Shown here one piece after another: positions 24,817 through 33,330 of a stretch of DNA of 64,000 nt. The position numbers and the translations under genes were made by a program. Source of the DNA: Salinibacter pepae (GTDB lineage Bacteria > Bacteroidota > Rhodothermia > Rhodothermales > Salinibacteraceae); assembly GCF_947077775.1 (NCBI RefSeq), contig NZ_CAMTTE010000001.1, positions 372,001 to 436,000 on the forward strand, written 5' to 3'. The notes below the pieces were generated by a model. That model searched no databases and was not told the origin of the DNA. It was given only the letters and a program-made list of their open reading frames with translations. The first letter of the stretch is position 1, and every line of letters begins with the position of its first letter.

Positions 24817-25839
24817 CTAAATCGAAATGACGACCTTTCCAAAGTGAGCCTGATCGGCCTGATACTGATACGCCTCCTGCGCCGCCTCCATCGCGAAGGT
24901 CCGGTCCACGACCGGCCGGATGTCGTTGGCCGCAATCGCGGCGTTCATGGCCGCAAACGAATCCCGCGGGTGGTCGATCGACCCAACGTAGATGCCGTGG
25001 AGGTGCCCCCGGCGCTGCATGAGCATTTGCGGGTTCGGGTTCTCGTCCGCATCGGTGAGCACCCCGATCAGTCCAATCTTGCCCTCCGGCGCAACGGCCT
25101 GGAAGGAGCGGCCCAGCGTGCCGGTGCCCCCCACCTCCACCACGCAGTCCGCCCCCTCCCCGTTGGTCCGCTCCAGAACGGGCTCGTGCCAGTCGGGCGT
25201 GCGCTCGTAGTTGATGGTCTCGTCGGCCCCGAGGGCGCGGGCACGCCCCAACTTGTCGTCGCTCGACGAGGTGATGAACGTACGGGCGCCGGCCGCCTTG
25301 GCAAACTGGAGGGCAAAGATGGACACCCCGCCCGTCCCCAGCATCAGAACCGTCTGACCGGGCTGAACGGGCGTGCCCGCCCCAAAGAGGGCGTGCCAGG
25401 CCGTGTGGGCCGCGCACGGCAACGTGGCGGCCTCCTCGAAGGAAAGGGAGGCGGGCACGGGCAAGAGGCCGCTTTCGTGGAAGACCTGGAACTCCGACAA
25501 GGTGCCGTCGAGCGGAGCGCCGAGGGCCTGCCGGGGGGCCGAGGACGGAGCCTCGGGCGGCACCTGCGAGAAGGTATTCACCACCCGGTCGCCCTCGTCG
25601 AAGCGCGTCACGCCCTCCCCTACGGCCTCCACGATTCCGGCCCCGTCTGAGAGCGGGATGACGGGCGCGTCCCGCTGGGCCGGATACGTCCCCCAGGCAA
25701 TTGACAGGTCCCGGTAGTTGATGGACGCGGCCCGGAGTCGCACGCGCACCTGCCCCGGGCCGGGCGTCGGGCGCGGACGCTCCGTGGGCTCCAGGGCGTC
25801 GAAGGCGTCGCCGGTGGGATCGAGTTCAACGGCATTCAT
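24817..25839 (-). CDS. MDR-superfamily NAD(P)H-dependent alcohol/quinone oxidoreductase
   Basis: Medium-chain dehydrogenase/reductase of 340 aa. The N-terminal GroES-like part contains NYRDLSIAWGTYP and PLSDGAGIVEAVGEGV; the Rossmann part has MLGTGGVSIFALQFAKAAGA. The residues that bind catalytic zinc in alcohol dehydrogenases are not evident, so a zinc-free quinone/enone reductase is more likely than an alcohol dehydrogenase. The ATG at 25839 gives the normal start; upstream in-frame sequence has no dehydrogenase character. It is divergent from an old yellow enzyme gene, and the shared 290-bp region holds an operator-like palindrome, so joint control of electrophile reduction is plausible. 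Confidence 0.85.
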   Translation of the reverse strand: MNAVELDPTGDAFDALEPTERPRPTPGPGQVRVRLRAASINYRDLSIAWGTYPAQRDAPVIPLSDGAGIVEAVGEGVTRFDEGDRVVNTFSQVPPEAPSSAPRQALGAPLDGTLSEFQVFHESGLLPVPASLSFEEAATLPCAAHTAWHALFGAGTPVQPGQTVLMLGTGGVSIFALQFAKAAGARTFITSSSDDKLGRARALGADETINYERTPDWHEPVLERTNGEGADCVVEVGGTGTLGRSFQAVAPEGKIGLIGVLTDADENPNPQMLMQRRGHLHGIYVGSIDHPRDSFAAMNAAIAANDIRPVVDRTFAMEAAQEAYQYQADQAHFGKVVISI

Positions 25840-25986
25840 ACGGGAAACTGTACCTAGAAGGAGAAAGCCGAGTGCGGGCGAAGCGGAAACCCATCGCGAC
25901 ACCGTCCGGCCCACACTGCTCGGCGCGGACACTGAACGGGGCACGATTGGAGTTTTGCTCAGCAATGACACACGCAATGAAGGGCT

Positions 25987-26006
25987 TCTGGAATGATCGT
26001 TCCAGA
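25987..26006. promoter_or_regulatory. Operator-like palindrome between MDR reductase and old yellow enzyme genes
   Basis: TCTGGAA and TTCCAGA form perfect 7-bp arms around TGATCG, itself nearly symmetric (18 of 20 positions). It lies 148 bp from the MDR start and 124 bp from the OYE start. A TTGACT hexamer follows directly at 26007. A weaker copy, TGGAA-n6-TTTCA, lies at 26058-26073. Confidence 0.55.
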
Positions 26007-26129
26007 TTGACTACATCTTTGTCCATGCGGAGACCCTGCGAAATCGCCCGCACGAACTGGAACGTGCGTTTCAAAATTGGAGTACAGGTCCTCGATATTA
26101 CACTCACATGCACCAATCCTCTTTTCCTC

Positions 26130-27281
26130 GTGGCTTCTTCCCTCTTCGACGACGTGGACCTCGGCCCCCTTCCCCTCCCGCACCGCGTGGCGATGGCGCC
26201 GCTCACCCGCAACCGGGCGGCGGCGGGCAACGTGCCCACCGAGATGAACGCCACGTACTACCGGCAGCGCGCCGATGCCGCCTTCATCGTAAGTGAGGCC
26301 ACCCAGGTGGCGCCGAAGGGCCAGGGCTACCCGCGCACGCCCGGCATCCATTCCGACGAACAGGTCGAGGGCTGGAAAAAAGTGACCGACGCGGTCCACG
26401 AGGCCGGCGGGCGCATCTTCCTGCAGCTCTGGCACGTGGGGCGCATCTCGCACTCCCTGTACCACGACGGCGAGAAGCCGGTGGCCCCGTCCCCCATTCC
26501 GGCCGAGGGGGAGGTCATCACGCCGGAGTTGGAGATGACATCATTCGAGACGCCGCGTGCCCTGGAGACGGAGGAGGTGACCGAAGTGGTGGAGCAGTAC
26601 CGCCGGGGTGCCGAGAATGCTCAGCGGGCCGGGTTCGACGGCGTAGAAATTCACGGTGCGAATGGGTACCTCATCGATCAATTCCTTCGCTCCGGCACCA
26701 ACGACCGCACTGATCGCTACGGCGGCTCGCTCGACAACCGCCTGCGCTTTCTGCGTGAGGTGATGGCCGCCGTGACGGACGTGTGGACGTCGGACCGGGT
26801 GGGCGTCCGCCTCTCGCCCCTCGCCCCCATTCACGGCATCTACGACGACACGCCGGAGGCCACCTTCCGCGGGGCGGCGGCGACCGCCAACGACCACGAC
26901 CTCGCCTATGTCCACCTGGTGGAGCCGGACGCCCCCAAGCCGCCCGTGGCCGGCGACGGAGACGCGGCCGATGTCTTCGGCGCAATCCGGGAGGCCTTCG
27001 ACGGGGCCCTCGTCGCCAACGGCAACTACGACACCGACACGGCCACCGACGCCATCGAGCGGGGGTACGCGGACCTCGTCGCATTCGGGCGCGCGTTCCT
27101 CGCCAACCCCGACCTGCCCCGGCGCCTGAAAGAAGGCCTGCCCATCAATGTCCCCGACGAGGACACCTTCTACAACGGCGACGAGCACGGGTACACGGAC
27201 TACCCGACCTGGGAGGAGCTCCAGAACGGCGTCTCGTTCGACACCCTCGACGCCCTCGCCGAGCTCAAGCCGCGTGGATAA
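26130..27281 (+). CDS. Old yellow enzyme-family alkene (ene) reductase
   Basis: FMN-dependent NAD(P)H:flavin oxidoreductase of 383 aa that reduces activated C=C bonds such as enones, nitroolefins or maleimides. PLPHRVAMAPLTRNRA at the start, LQLWHVGRISH, the active-site EIHGANGYLIDQFLRSGTNDR (His/Asn pair and Tyr proton donor) and VAFGRAFLANPDLP (FMN phosphate site) are all standard. The start is taken at GTG 26130, since upstream sequence is AT-richer and non-coding in character. Pirin follows 43 bp later on the same strand. Confidence 0.9.
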   Translation: MASSLFDDVDLGPLPLPHRVAMAPLTRNRAAAGNVPTEMNATYYRQRADAAFIVSEATQVAPKGQGYPRTPGIHSDEQVEGWKKVTDAVHEAGGRIFLQLWHVGRISHSLYHDGEKPVAPSPIPAEGEVITPELEMTSFETPRALETEEVTEVVEQYRRGAENAQRAGFDGVEIHGANGYLIDQFLRSGTNDRTDRYGGSLDNRLRFLREVMAAVTDVWTSDRVGVRLSPLAPIHGIYDDTPEATFRGAAATANDHDLAYVHLVEPDAPKPPVAGDGDAADVFGAIREAFDGALVANGNYDTDTATDAIERGYADLVAFGRAFLANPDLPRRLKEGLPINVPDEDTFYNGDEHGYTDYPTWEELQNGVSFDTLDALAELKPRG

Positions 27282-27324
27282 AGGGCATTTCCCCCGGCCC
27301 TTCGAACCCGCCCCCACTACGACC

Positions 27325-28092
27325 ATGCCTACACGCTCTGGTCCCGACACGCCCACGATCCGCCTGCGCCGAAGCGACGAGCGCGGCTTCGAGGACATGG
27401 GCTGGACCGACAACTGGATGACCTTCTCGTTTGCAGACTACTACGATCCGGACTGGATGCACTTCGGGCCGCTCCGCGTGATGGTGGAGAATCACATCCA
27501 GCCCCACGAGGGGTTCTCCGCCCACCCGCACCGCGACGCGGAAATCGTGACGTACGTCGCGTCCGGCACGCTCACGCACGGCGACGATCAGGGCCACGAG
27601 GCCGGCATCTCGGCCGGCGAGATGCAACTCATCAGTGCGGGGAGCGAGGGCATGGTCCACTCCGAGGAGAACCACCACGACGTGGTGGAGCACAACTACC
27701 AGATGTGGCTCATCCCCGACCGGGCCGGGACCGACTTCGCCTACCACGAGCGCGGATTCTCGCCCGAGGAGCGCGAGGGCCAGTTCCGGTGCTACGTGGC
27801 CCCCTACACCGCCGAGGAGGCCGGCCCCGACGGCCCGATGCCCGTCAACACCGACGCTTACATCTACGCCGGGCTGTTCGGCGCGGGCGACCAGACGGAG
27901 CACGCGCTGGCCGACGGGCGGGGGGCGTGGGTCCAGGTCGTCGAGGGCGAGGTGGAGGTCGCCGGCGTCACTCTCCAGAGCGGCGACGGCGCCGGCATCG
28001 CCGAACCCGATGCGCTCCACTTTGCGTTCGGTGCGGAAACCGAGGCGCTCCTCTTCGACCTGGGCATGGACGTGCCCCTCCTCTGGACGTGA
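27325..28092 (+). CDS. Pirin-family bicupin protein
   Basis: Cupin protein of 255 aa. The N-terminal cupin has the metal ligands in PHEGFSAHPHRDAEIVTYVASGTLTHGD (His residues) and a later Glu in MVHSEENHH, as in pirins. Bacterial pirins have been shown to act as iron-containing quercetin dioxygenases or to bind regulators; substrate here is unknown. It lies 43 bp after the ene reductase gene and is probably co-transcribed with it, which fits a role in redox or xenobiotic metabolism. The ATG at 27325 gives the standard start. Confidence 0.88.
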   Translation: MPTRSGPDTPTIRLRRSDERGFEDMGWTDNWMTFSFADYYDPDWMHFGPLRVMVENHIQPHEGFSAHPHRDAEIVTYVASGTLTHGDDQGHEAGISAGEMQLISAGSEGMVHSEENHHDVVEHNYQMWLIPDRAGTDFAYHERGFSPEEREGQFRCYVAPYTAEEAGPDGPMPVNTDAYIYAGLFGAGDQTEHALADGRGAWVQVVEGEVEVAGVTLQSGDGAGIAEPDALHFAFGAETEALLFDLGMDVPLLWT

Positions 28093-28133
28093 GCCGGGGG
28101 CCCTGGGCCGGCCTCTCGCCCGGCAATGAAGCC

Positions 28134-31100
28134 CTACATATTCCGCCGGTACTCGCCGCCGACCTCGAAGAGCGCCTCGGTGATCTGCCCGAGGGAGCAG
28201 TACTTGACCGCCTCCATCAGCACCTCGAACGTGTTTTCGTCTTCGCGGGCCGCCGCCTTGAGTGCCGCGAGGGCCGCCTCGTTCTTGTCGGCGTAGCGCT
28301 CCTGAAACGCCTTCAGGTTATGGAGCTGGTGCTGCTTCTCGTCGTCGGACGAGCGCATGAGGTCGACCTCTTCGGTCCCCGACGCGTCGTCGTCCTCGTC
28401 GCGCAGGAAGGTGTTGACGCCCACCACCGGGCGGTCGCCGGAGTGCTTCGACTCCTCCAGCTTCATCGACTCCTGCTGGATCTTGCCGCGCTGGTACATC
28501 GACTCCATTGCCCCGAGCACGCCGCCGCGGTTGTTCAGGCGCTCGAACTCGTGCAGCACCGCCTCCTCCACCAGGTCCGTCAGCTCCTCGATGATGTACG
28601 ACCCCTGGAGCGGGTTTTCGTTTTTCGTCATGCCCAGCTCCTTGTTGATGATGAGCTGGATCGCGATGGCGCGCCGCACGCTCTCCTCCGTCGGCGTCGT
28701 GATGGCCTCGTCGTAGGCGTTGGTGTGGAGCGAGTTGCAGTTGTCGTAGACGGCCATGAGCGCCTGCAGCGTGGTGCGGATGTCGTTGAACTGAATCTCC
28801 TCCGCGTGCAGGCTGCGGCCGGAGGTCTGGATGTGGTACTTGAGCTTCTGGCTGCGCTCGTTGGCGCCGTAGAGCTCCTTCATCGCCACCGCCCAGATGC
28901 GCCGCGCCACCCGCCCGATGACGCTGTACTCCGGGTCCATCCCGTTCGAGAAGAAGAACGAGAGGTTTTGGGCAAAATCGTCGATGTCCATCCCGCGGCT
29001 CAGGTAGTACTCCACGTACGTGAAGCCGTTGGCCAGGGTAAAGGCCAGCTGCGTGATCGGGTTGGCGCCGGCCTCGGCGATGTGGTAGCCGGAGATGGAG
29101 ACGGAGTAGTAGTTGCGGACGTCCCAGTCGATGAAGTACTGCTGGATGTCGCCCATCAGCCGGAGGGCGAAGTCCGTGGAGAAGATGCAGGTGTTCTGGG
29201 CCTGGTCCTCCTTCAGGATGTCGGCCTGCACCGTGCCCCGGACCGTGTGGAGGGTGTCGGCCTTGATCTCCTCGTACGTCTCGCGGTCGAGCACGCCCCA
29301 CTCCACGAGCTCTTCGCCGCTGGTGCCGAGCAGGCCCAGCCCACTGCCGTCGTGGGTTTCCGGCAGCTCGTCCTCCCGGCCGTCCGGCCCGTACGGCACG
29401 TACTCGGGGCGGTCGTCGCCCAGGTGGTCGTCGATCGCCGCCTCTACTTCCTCCCACCGGCCCTCCTCGCGCAGGTGCTTCTCCACCTGCTGGTCGATGG
29501 CCGCGTTGAAGAACATGGCCATCAGCATCGGCGCCGGGCCGTTGATGGTCATCGACACGCTCGTCTTGCGGTCGCACAGGTCGAAGCCCGAGAAGAGCTT
29601 CTTCATGTCGTCGAGCGTGCAGATGGACACCCCGGCGTTGCCGACCTTGCCGTAGATGTCGGGGCGCTCGGCGGGGTCGCGGCCGTAGAGGGTCACGCTG
29701 TCGAAGGCCGTGGAGAGGCGGTTCGCCTCGTCCCCCTGCGAGACGAGGTGGAAGCGGCGGTTCGTGCGCTCGGGCGACCCTTCGCCCGCAAACTGACGGG
29801 TCGGCATCTCCCCCTCCCGCTTGAACGGAAAGACGCCCGCCGTGAAGGGGAAGTAGCCGGGCAGGTTCTCGGTGAGGGCAAACTCCAGCCGCTCCCCCGG
29901 GGCGTCGGTCTGCGGCAGGGCGACGCGCGGGATTTGGGTGCCGCTCAGGCTCTCGCGGTAGAGCGGCACCGTAAAGTCGCGGCCCCGCACCGTGTAGGTG
30001 AACTCGTCCTGCCGGTACTCGTCGGCCAGGTCGTCCCAGTTCTTCAGGATCTCCTTGCACCGCTTGTCGAGCTTGTCCCACCAGTGGGCCTCCATCTCGT
30101 CGAGCCGGCCGGCAATCTGGTCCTGGTCCTCCGGCGCCCAGTCGTCCACCTGCTGGCGCGCGCCCTTCGCCTCCCCCCACTTCCGGGCGTACGCCACCTG
30201 CCGCTCCACCCAGTCGTGGTACGCGTCGCAGGTTTCCGCAATCTCGCCGAGGTAGCGCTGCCGGTCCGGCGGGATGATGGCCACCTCGGACGGGTCCGGC
30301 TCGGGCACCTCGTCCGCGTCGTACGTGCCCGACTCGCGCTCGAAGTCGAAGCTTGCGTTCAGGCGGTCGAGCAGGCCGAGGTAGAGGCGCGTAACCCCGG
30401 GGTCCCCGAAGCGCGAGGCCATCGTCGGGTAGACCGGCATCGCCTCGGGGTCCTCATCGAACCGCATCCGGTTGCGCTGCACCTGCTTCCGCACGTCGCG
30501 CAGGGCGTCCTCCGACCCCCGCTTCTCAAACTTGTTGATCGCCACGAAGTCGGCGAGGTCCAGCATGCCGATCTTCTCCAGCTGCGTCGGCGCGCCGAAG
30601 TCGTGGGTCATCACGTAGAGCGTCAGGTTCGTGAGGTCCACGATCTCCGTGTCGCTCTGCCCAATTCCCGCCGTCTCCACGAGAATCAGGTCGAAGTCTG
30701 CCGCCTGGCACACCCCGATCGCCTCCTTCAGGGCCTCCGTGGTGGTGCGGTTCGCCGCCCGCGTCGCGAAGGACCGCATGTAGACCCGGTCCGCGTTCGT
30801 CCCGTAGATTGCGTTCATGCGGATGCGGTCGCCCAGCAGCGCCCCGCCGGTGCGTCGCCGCGTCGGGTCCACCGACAGGACGGCCAGCTCCAGGTCCTCG
30901 TGGTCGTTCAGAAACCGCCGCACGAGCTCGTCGGTCAGCGTCGACTTCCCAGCGCCCCCAGTCCCGGTAATGCCCAGCGTCGGCGCCTGCGCGCCCCCCA
31001 CGCTCAGATCGTCCGCGCTCAGCGATTCCGTGTGGCCGTCTCCCCGAGGCTCCCCCTCCGCCGGGGACGCCTCCCTGTCGTCCTCCTCCCCCGACGCCCC

Positions 31101-31652
31101 TACGACCACCGCCGCCCGCTCCGGCTCCGGCGCCTCCACGCGGGTCAGGTTGCGGGCCACGGTTCGCGGGTCCCGCATCGGGACGTCGTCCGGCACGTGA
31201 AACTCGGCGTCCACGACCGGGAAGTCGCACGCCTCCACCATGTCGTTGATCATCCCCTGAAGCCCCATGTCCATCCCCTCGTCCGGCGAGTAGATGTGGG
31301 CGATGCCGTAGTCCTCCAGCTCTTCTTTCTCCTCGGCCACGATGACCCCTCCGCCGCCGCCGTACACGCGCACGTGCCCCGCGCCCCGCTCCTCAAGCAG
31401 GTCGTGCATGTACTTGAAGTACTCCATGTGCCCCCCCTGGTAGCTCGACACGGCAATGCCCTGCGCGTCTTCCTCGATGGCCGTGTCCACGATCTCCTGC
31501 ACCGAGCGGTTGTGGCCGAGGTGGATCACCTCCGCGCCCGTCTGCTGCAGGATGCGGCGCATGATGTTGATCGCCGCGTCGTGCCCGTCGAACAGACTCG
31601 TGGCGGTGACGAACCGAACCGGATGGGTGGGCTGATAGCGGTCGACGTCCAT
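28134..31652 (-). CDS. icmF: Fused B12-dependent isobutyryl-CoA mutase (IcmF type)
   Basis: Single chain of 1172 aa: B12-binding domain (about 1-150, with [18 protein letters not shown]), a MeaB-like G-protein chaperone (about 225-480, P-loop GTGGAGKST), then the (beta/alpha)8 mutase. This order is the hallmark of IcmF, which interconverts isobutyryl- and n-butyryl-CoA. Where methylmalonyl-CoA mutase has Tyr89 and Arg207, this protein has Phe608 (GVFPFKREG) and Gln819 (EDQAQNTC), the isobutyryl-type pair. Residues about 728-795 form an insertion not expected in the family. The ATG at 31652 is chosen because upstream frame is non-coding in character. Confidence 0.9.
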   Translation of the reverse strand: MDVDRYQPTHPVRFVTATSLFDGHDAAINIMRRILQQTGAEVIHLGHNRSVQEIVDTAIEEDAQGIAVSSYQGGHMEYFKYMHDLLEERGAGHVRVYGGGGGVIVAEEKEELEDYGIAHIYSPDEGMDMGLQGMINDMVEACDFPVVDAEFHVPDDVPMRDPRTVARNLTRVEAPEPERAAVVVGASGEEDDREASPAEGEPRGDGHTESLSADDLSVGGAQAPTLGITGTGGAGKSTLTDELVRRFLNDHEDLELAVLSVDPTRRRTGGALLGDRIRMNAIYGTNADRVYMRSFATRAANRTTTEALKEAIGVCQAADFDLILVETAGIGQSDTEIVDLTNLTLYVMTHDFGAPTQLEKIGMLDLADFVAINKFEKRGSEDALRDVRKQVQRNRMRFDEDPEAMPVYPTMASRFGDPGVTRLYLGLLDRLNASFDFERESGTYDADEVPEPDPSEVAIIPPDRQRYLGEIAETCDAYHDWVERQVAYARKWGEAKGARQQVDDWAPEDQDQIAGRLDEMEAHWWDKLDKRCKEILKNWDDLADEYRQDEFTYTVRGRDFTVPLYRESLSGTQIPRVALPQTDAPGERLEFALTENLPGYFPFTAGVFPFKREGEMPTRQFAGEGSPERTNRRFHLVSQGDEANRLSTAFDSVTLYGRDPAERPDIYGKVGNAGVSICTLDDMKKLFSGFDLCDRKTSVSMTINGPAPMLMAMFFNAAIDQQVEKHLREEGRWEEVEAAIDDHLGDDRPEYVPYGPDGREDELPETHDGSGLGLLGTSGEELVEWGVLDRETYEEIKADTLHTVRGTVQADILKEDQAQNTCIFSTDFALRLMGDIQQYFIDWDVRNYYSVSISGYHIAEAGANPITQLAFTLANGFTYVEYYLSRGMDIDDFAQNLSFFFSNGMDPEYSVIGRVARRIWAVAMKELYGANERSQKLKYHIQTSGRSLHAEEIQFNDIRTTLQALMAVYDNCNSLHTNAYDEAITTPTEESVRRAIAIQLIINKELGMTKNENPLQGSYIIEELTDLVEEAVLHEFERLNNRGGVLGAMESMYQRGKIQQESMKLEESKHSGDRPVVGVNTFLRDEDDDASGTEEVDLMRSSDDEKQHQLHNLKAFQERYADKNEAALAALKAAAREDENTFEVLMEAVKYCSLGQITEALFEVGGEYRRNM

Positions 31653-31959
31653 GGGGACAAAGGCGTTGTGAGCGAAATCCGAGGAAGGGGATGAGGGGGC
31701 CAGGAAGCGCTTCCGTAAGGGACTACGGGCAAGGCAAAGACACGTTGCACACATCTTCCCCGTTCCGCGAAGCACCCGCATCCGTGCGCCGTCTCCCAAT
31801 CACGAGTCGAATGCACAGGCGAGATCCGTGCCCCCTCGTTCTCAGCCGTGGATCCCCGTCTCCGGGAACCCCTTCGCCCCTGCGTCGTCCGTGCAACGAG
31901 ACGTCGTCCGACGCGTCTCGCATCGCATCTCCTATCTCGACCAAGTCTCTCGTCGTCCC
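31653..31959. other. 307-bp divergent region, icmF / NAD(P)-binding protein
   Basis: No gene seen. It holds the palindrome at 31703-31714 close to icmF. The in-frame extension of the downstream gene into this region has no plausible protein character. No clear -35/-10 pair was found on either strand. Confidence 0.5.
31703..31714. promoter_or_regulatory. Operator-like palindrome upstream of icmF
   Basis: GGAAGCGCTTCC is a perfect 12-bp palindrome with central CG, 51 bp before the icmF start. The shape resembles LacI-family operators (and the core of the Gram-positive cre site). Assignment to a regulator family is inference. Confidence 0.45.
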
Positions 31960-32745
31960 GTGGCCAAACTCGTCGTTCCCGGCGGCAATGGGTTCATCGG
32001 CACCGCAATCTGCCGCGTCGCCGTGCAAAACGGGCACGAGGTGGCCGCCTTCGGGCGCACCGGCCGGCCCGCCCTCACTCCCGCCCGGCACCCTTGGGTT
32101 CAGGACGTGGAGTGGCGCGCGGCCGACGTGTTCGCCCCGGACACCTGGCAGGACCTGCTCGACGGCGCCGACGCGGTGGTCCACACCATCGCCACCCTCC
32201 GCGAGCACCCCGATCGCAGCGTCACGTTCGACCGCGTGAACGCGGAGTCGGCGCTCCGTGCGGCCGAGGCGGCGGTCGCGGCCGACGTCGACGCCATTGT
32301 CTTTCTGTCGGTGCGCGACAAGCCGCCCCTCGTTCCCTACGCGTTCCTGTCGGCCAAGCGCCGGGCCGAGCGGGCCCTTCGCGAAGACCACCCTTCGCTC
32401 CGGACCGTGACGCTCCGCCCCAATCTCGTCTACGGAGCCCGCAAGACGGGCACGCCGACGCTCGCCGCCGTCCTCCATCAGGCCCAGGGCATGCGGCCCC
32501 ACCCGTACGCCACGGCCGAGGGCCGGCCGCTGCCCGTTGAGTTCGTGGCGGCGGCCGCCGTCCAGGCCGCCGTGACCCCCACGGTGGAGGGCACCCTCAC
32601 GGTGCCCCAGATCGACGACATCGGGCGCACGAGCGGGCTCGTCGACCCAAACGCCGCATCCACGCCCTCCCTCACGCCCCTGGTGGTGGGCCTGGGCGGC
32701 ACCGCTCTGGGGGCCTGGCTCCTCCGCCGGTGGCGGGCCTCGTAG
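31960..32745 (+). CDS. NAD(P)-binding epimerase/NDUFA9-like protein
   Basis: Extended short-chain dehydrogenase-like protein of 261 aa. The Rossmann loop is VPGGNGFIGTAICR at the start, followed by HEVAAFGRTGRP. The pattern DAVVHTIATL and YAFLSAKRRAERAL carries a Ser/Lys pair but not the full Tyr-x-x-x-Lys of active epimerases, as in atypical SDR (NmrA/NDUFA9-like) proteins. A C-terminal hydrophobic helix (LVVGLGGTALGAWLLRR) may anchor it to the membrane. The GTG at 31960 puts the glycine loop at the start. Function is unknown; a quinone- or sugar-linked role is possible. Confidence 0.7.
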   Translation: MAKLVVPGGNGFIGTAICRVAVQNGHEVAAFGRTGRPALTPARHPWVQDVEWRAADVFAPDTWQDLLDGADAVVHTIATLREHPDRSVTFDRVNAESALRAAEAAVAADVDAIVFLSVRDKPPLVPYAFLSAKRRAERALREDHPSLRTVTLRPNLVYGARKTGTPTLAAVLHQAQGMRPHPYATAEGRPLPVEFVAAAAVQAAVTPTVEGTLTVPQIDDIGRTSGLVDPNAASTPSLTPLVVGLGGTALGAWLLRRWRAS

Positions 32746-32802
32746 CGTCTTTAGTCGCCCCCCGGAATGGCGCCCCAGCACACAGTCCGATCCCCGCAGC
32801 CG

Positions 32803-33330
32803 CTACGGGGCGGGCGCTGCGTCGGAGATCGGCGGCGGCGTCTCCGTCGACTCCGCACCGAGCGCGAGAATGATGCGCCGCTCCAGCGTGCGCTTCAGGT
32901 GGAGGATGTCTTCCTCCTCCCCCTGGTCGATGTACATGGTGTGGATGTAGAGGTACTCCCGGTCCTCCGACACGTCGAGGCTCAGCGTGCCCGGCGTCAG
33001 CGAGATGAGGTTTGCGAAGAGCGTGATCCCCAGGTCCGACCGCACGGACAGCGGCACGGCGAGGATGCCCGCCCGCATGTGATAGCCCGGTGTGATCGTC
33101 TCCCAGGCCACCCGGACGCTCGAGTTGATGAGCTCCTTCACGAAGAAGCCCGCCAGGGACGCCTTGTGCCAGATGCGCTGGTCGTAGCTGGCCTCCCCGA
33201 GCAGGGGCCGCAACAGCCGAAGCACCCCGTAGGCGAGGACGAAGCCGAGCGCAAAGTTAGCGAGCGTGAACGCGCCCTGTACGGCCGTCCACACCAGGGC
33301 GAGGACCAGCGTCAGCAGCAGATTTTTCAT
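32803..33330 (-). CDS. mrpE: Mrp Na+/H+ antiporter subunit E
   Basis: MnhE/MrpE family membrane protein of 175 aa, last gene of the mrp operon. Two N-terminal helices (LLLTLVLALVWTAVQG and ALGFVLAYGVLRLL) precede a cytoplasmic domain with LISLTPGTLSLDVSEDREYLYIHTMY, the family signature. The ATG at 33330 gives the standard N-terminus MKNLLL. It overlaps the end of mrpD by 74 bp, so translation of the two is probably coupled. The tail is acidic and Pro/Ala-rich. Confidence 0.9.
   Translation of the reverse strand: MKNLLLTLVLALVWTAVQGAFTLANFALGFVLAYGVLRLLRPLLGEASYDQRIWHKASLAGFFVKELINSSVRVAWETITPGYHMRAGILAVPLSVRSDLGITLFANLISLTPGTLSLDVSEDREYLYIHTMYIDQGEEEDILHLKRTLERRIILALGAESTETPPPISDAAPAP

Noticed and set aside
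28134-31652. Methylmalonyl-CoA mutase annotation
   Set aside because: Domain order and Phe608/Gln819 fit isobutyryl-CoA mutase instead.
27705-31694. 1329-codon + strand frame opposite icmF
   Set aside because: Antisense shadow caused by high GC; repetitive Arg/Val/His composition and no motif.
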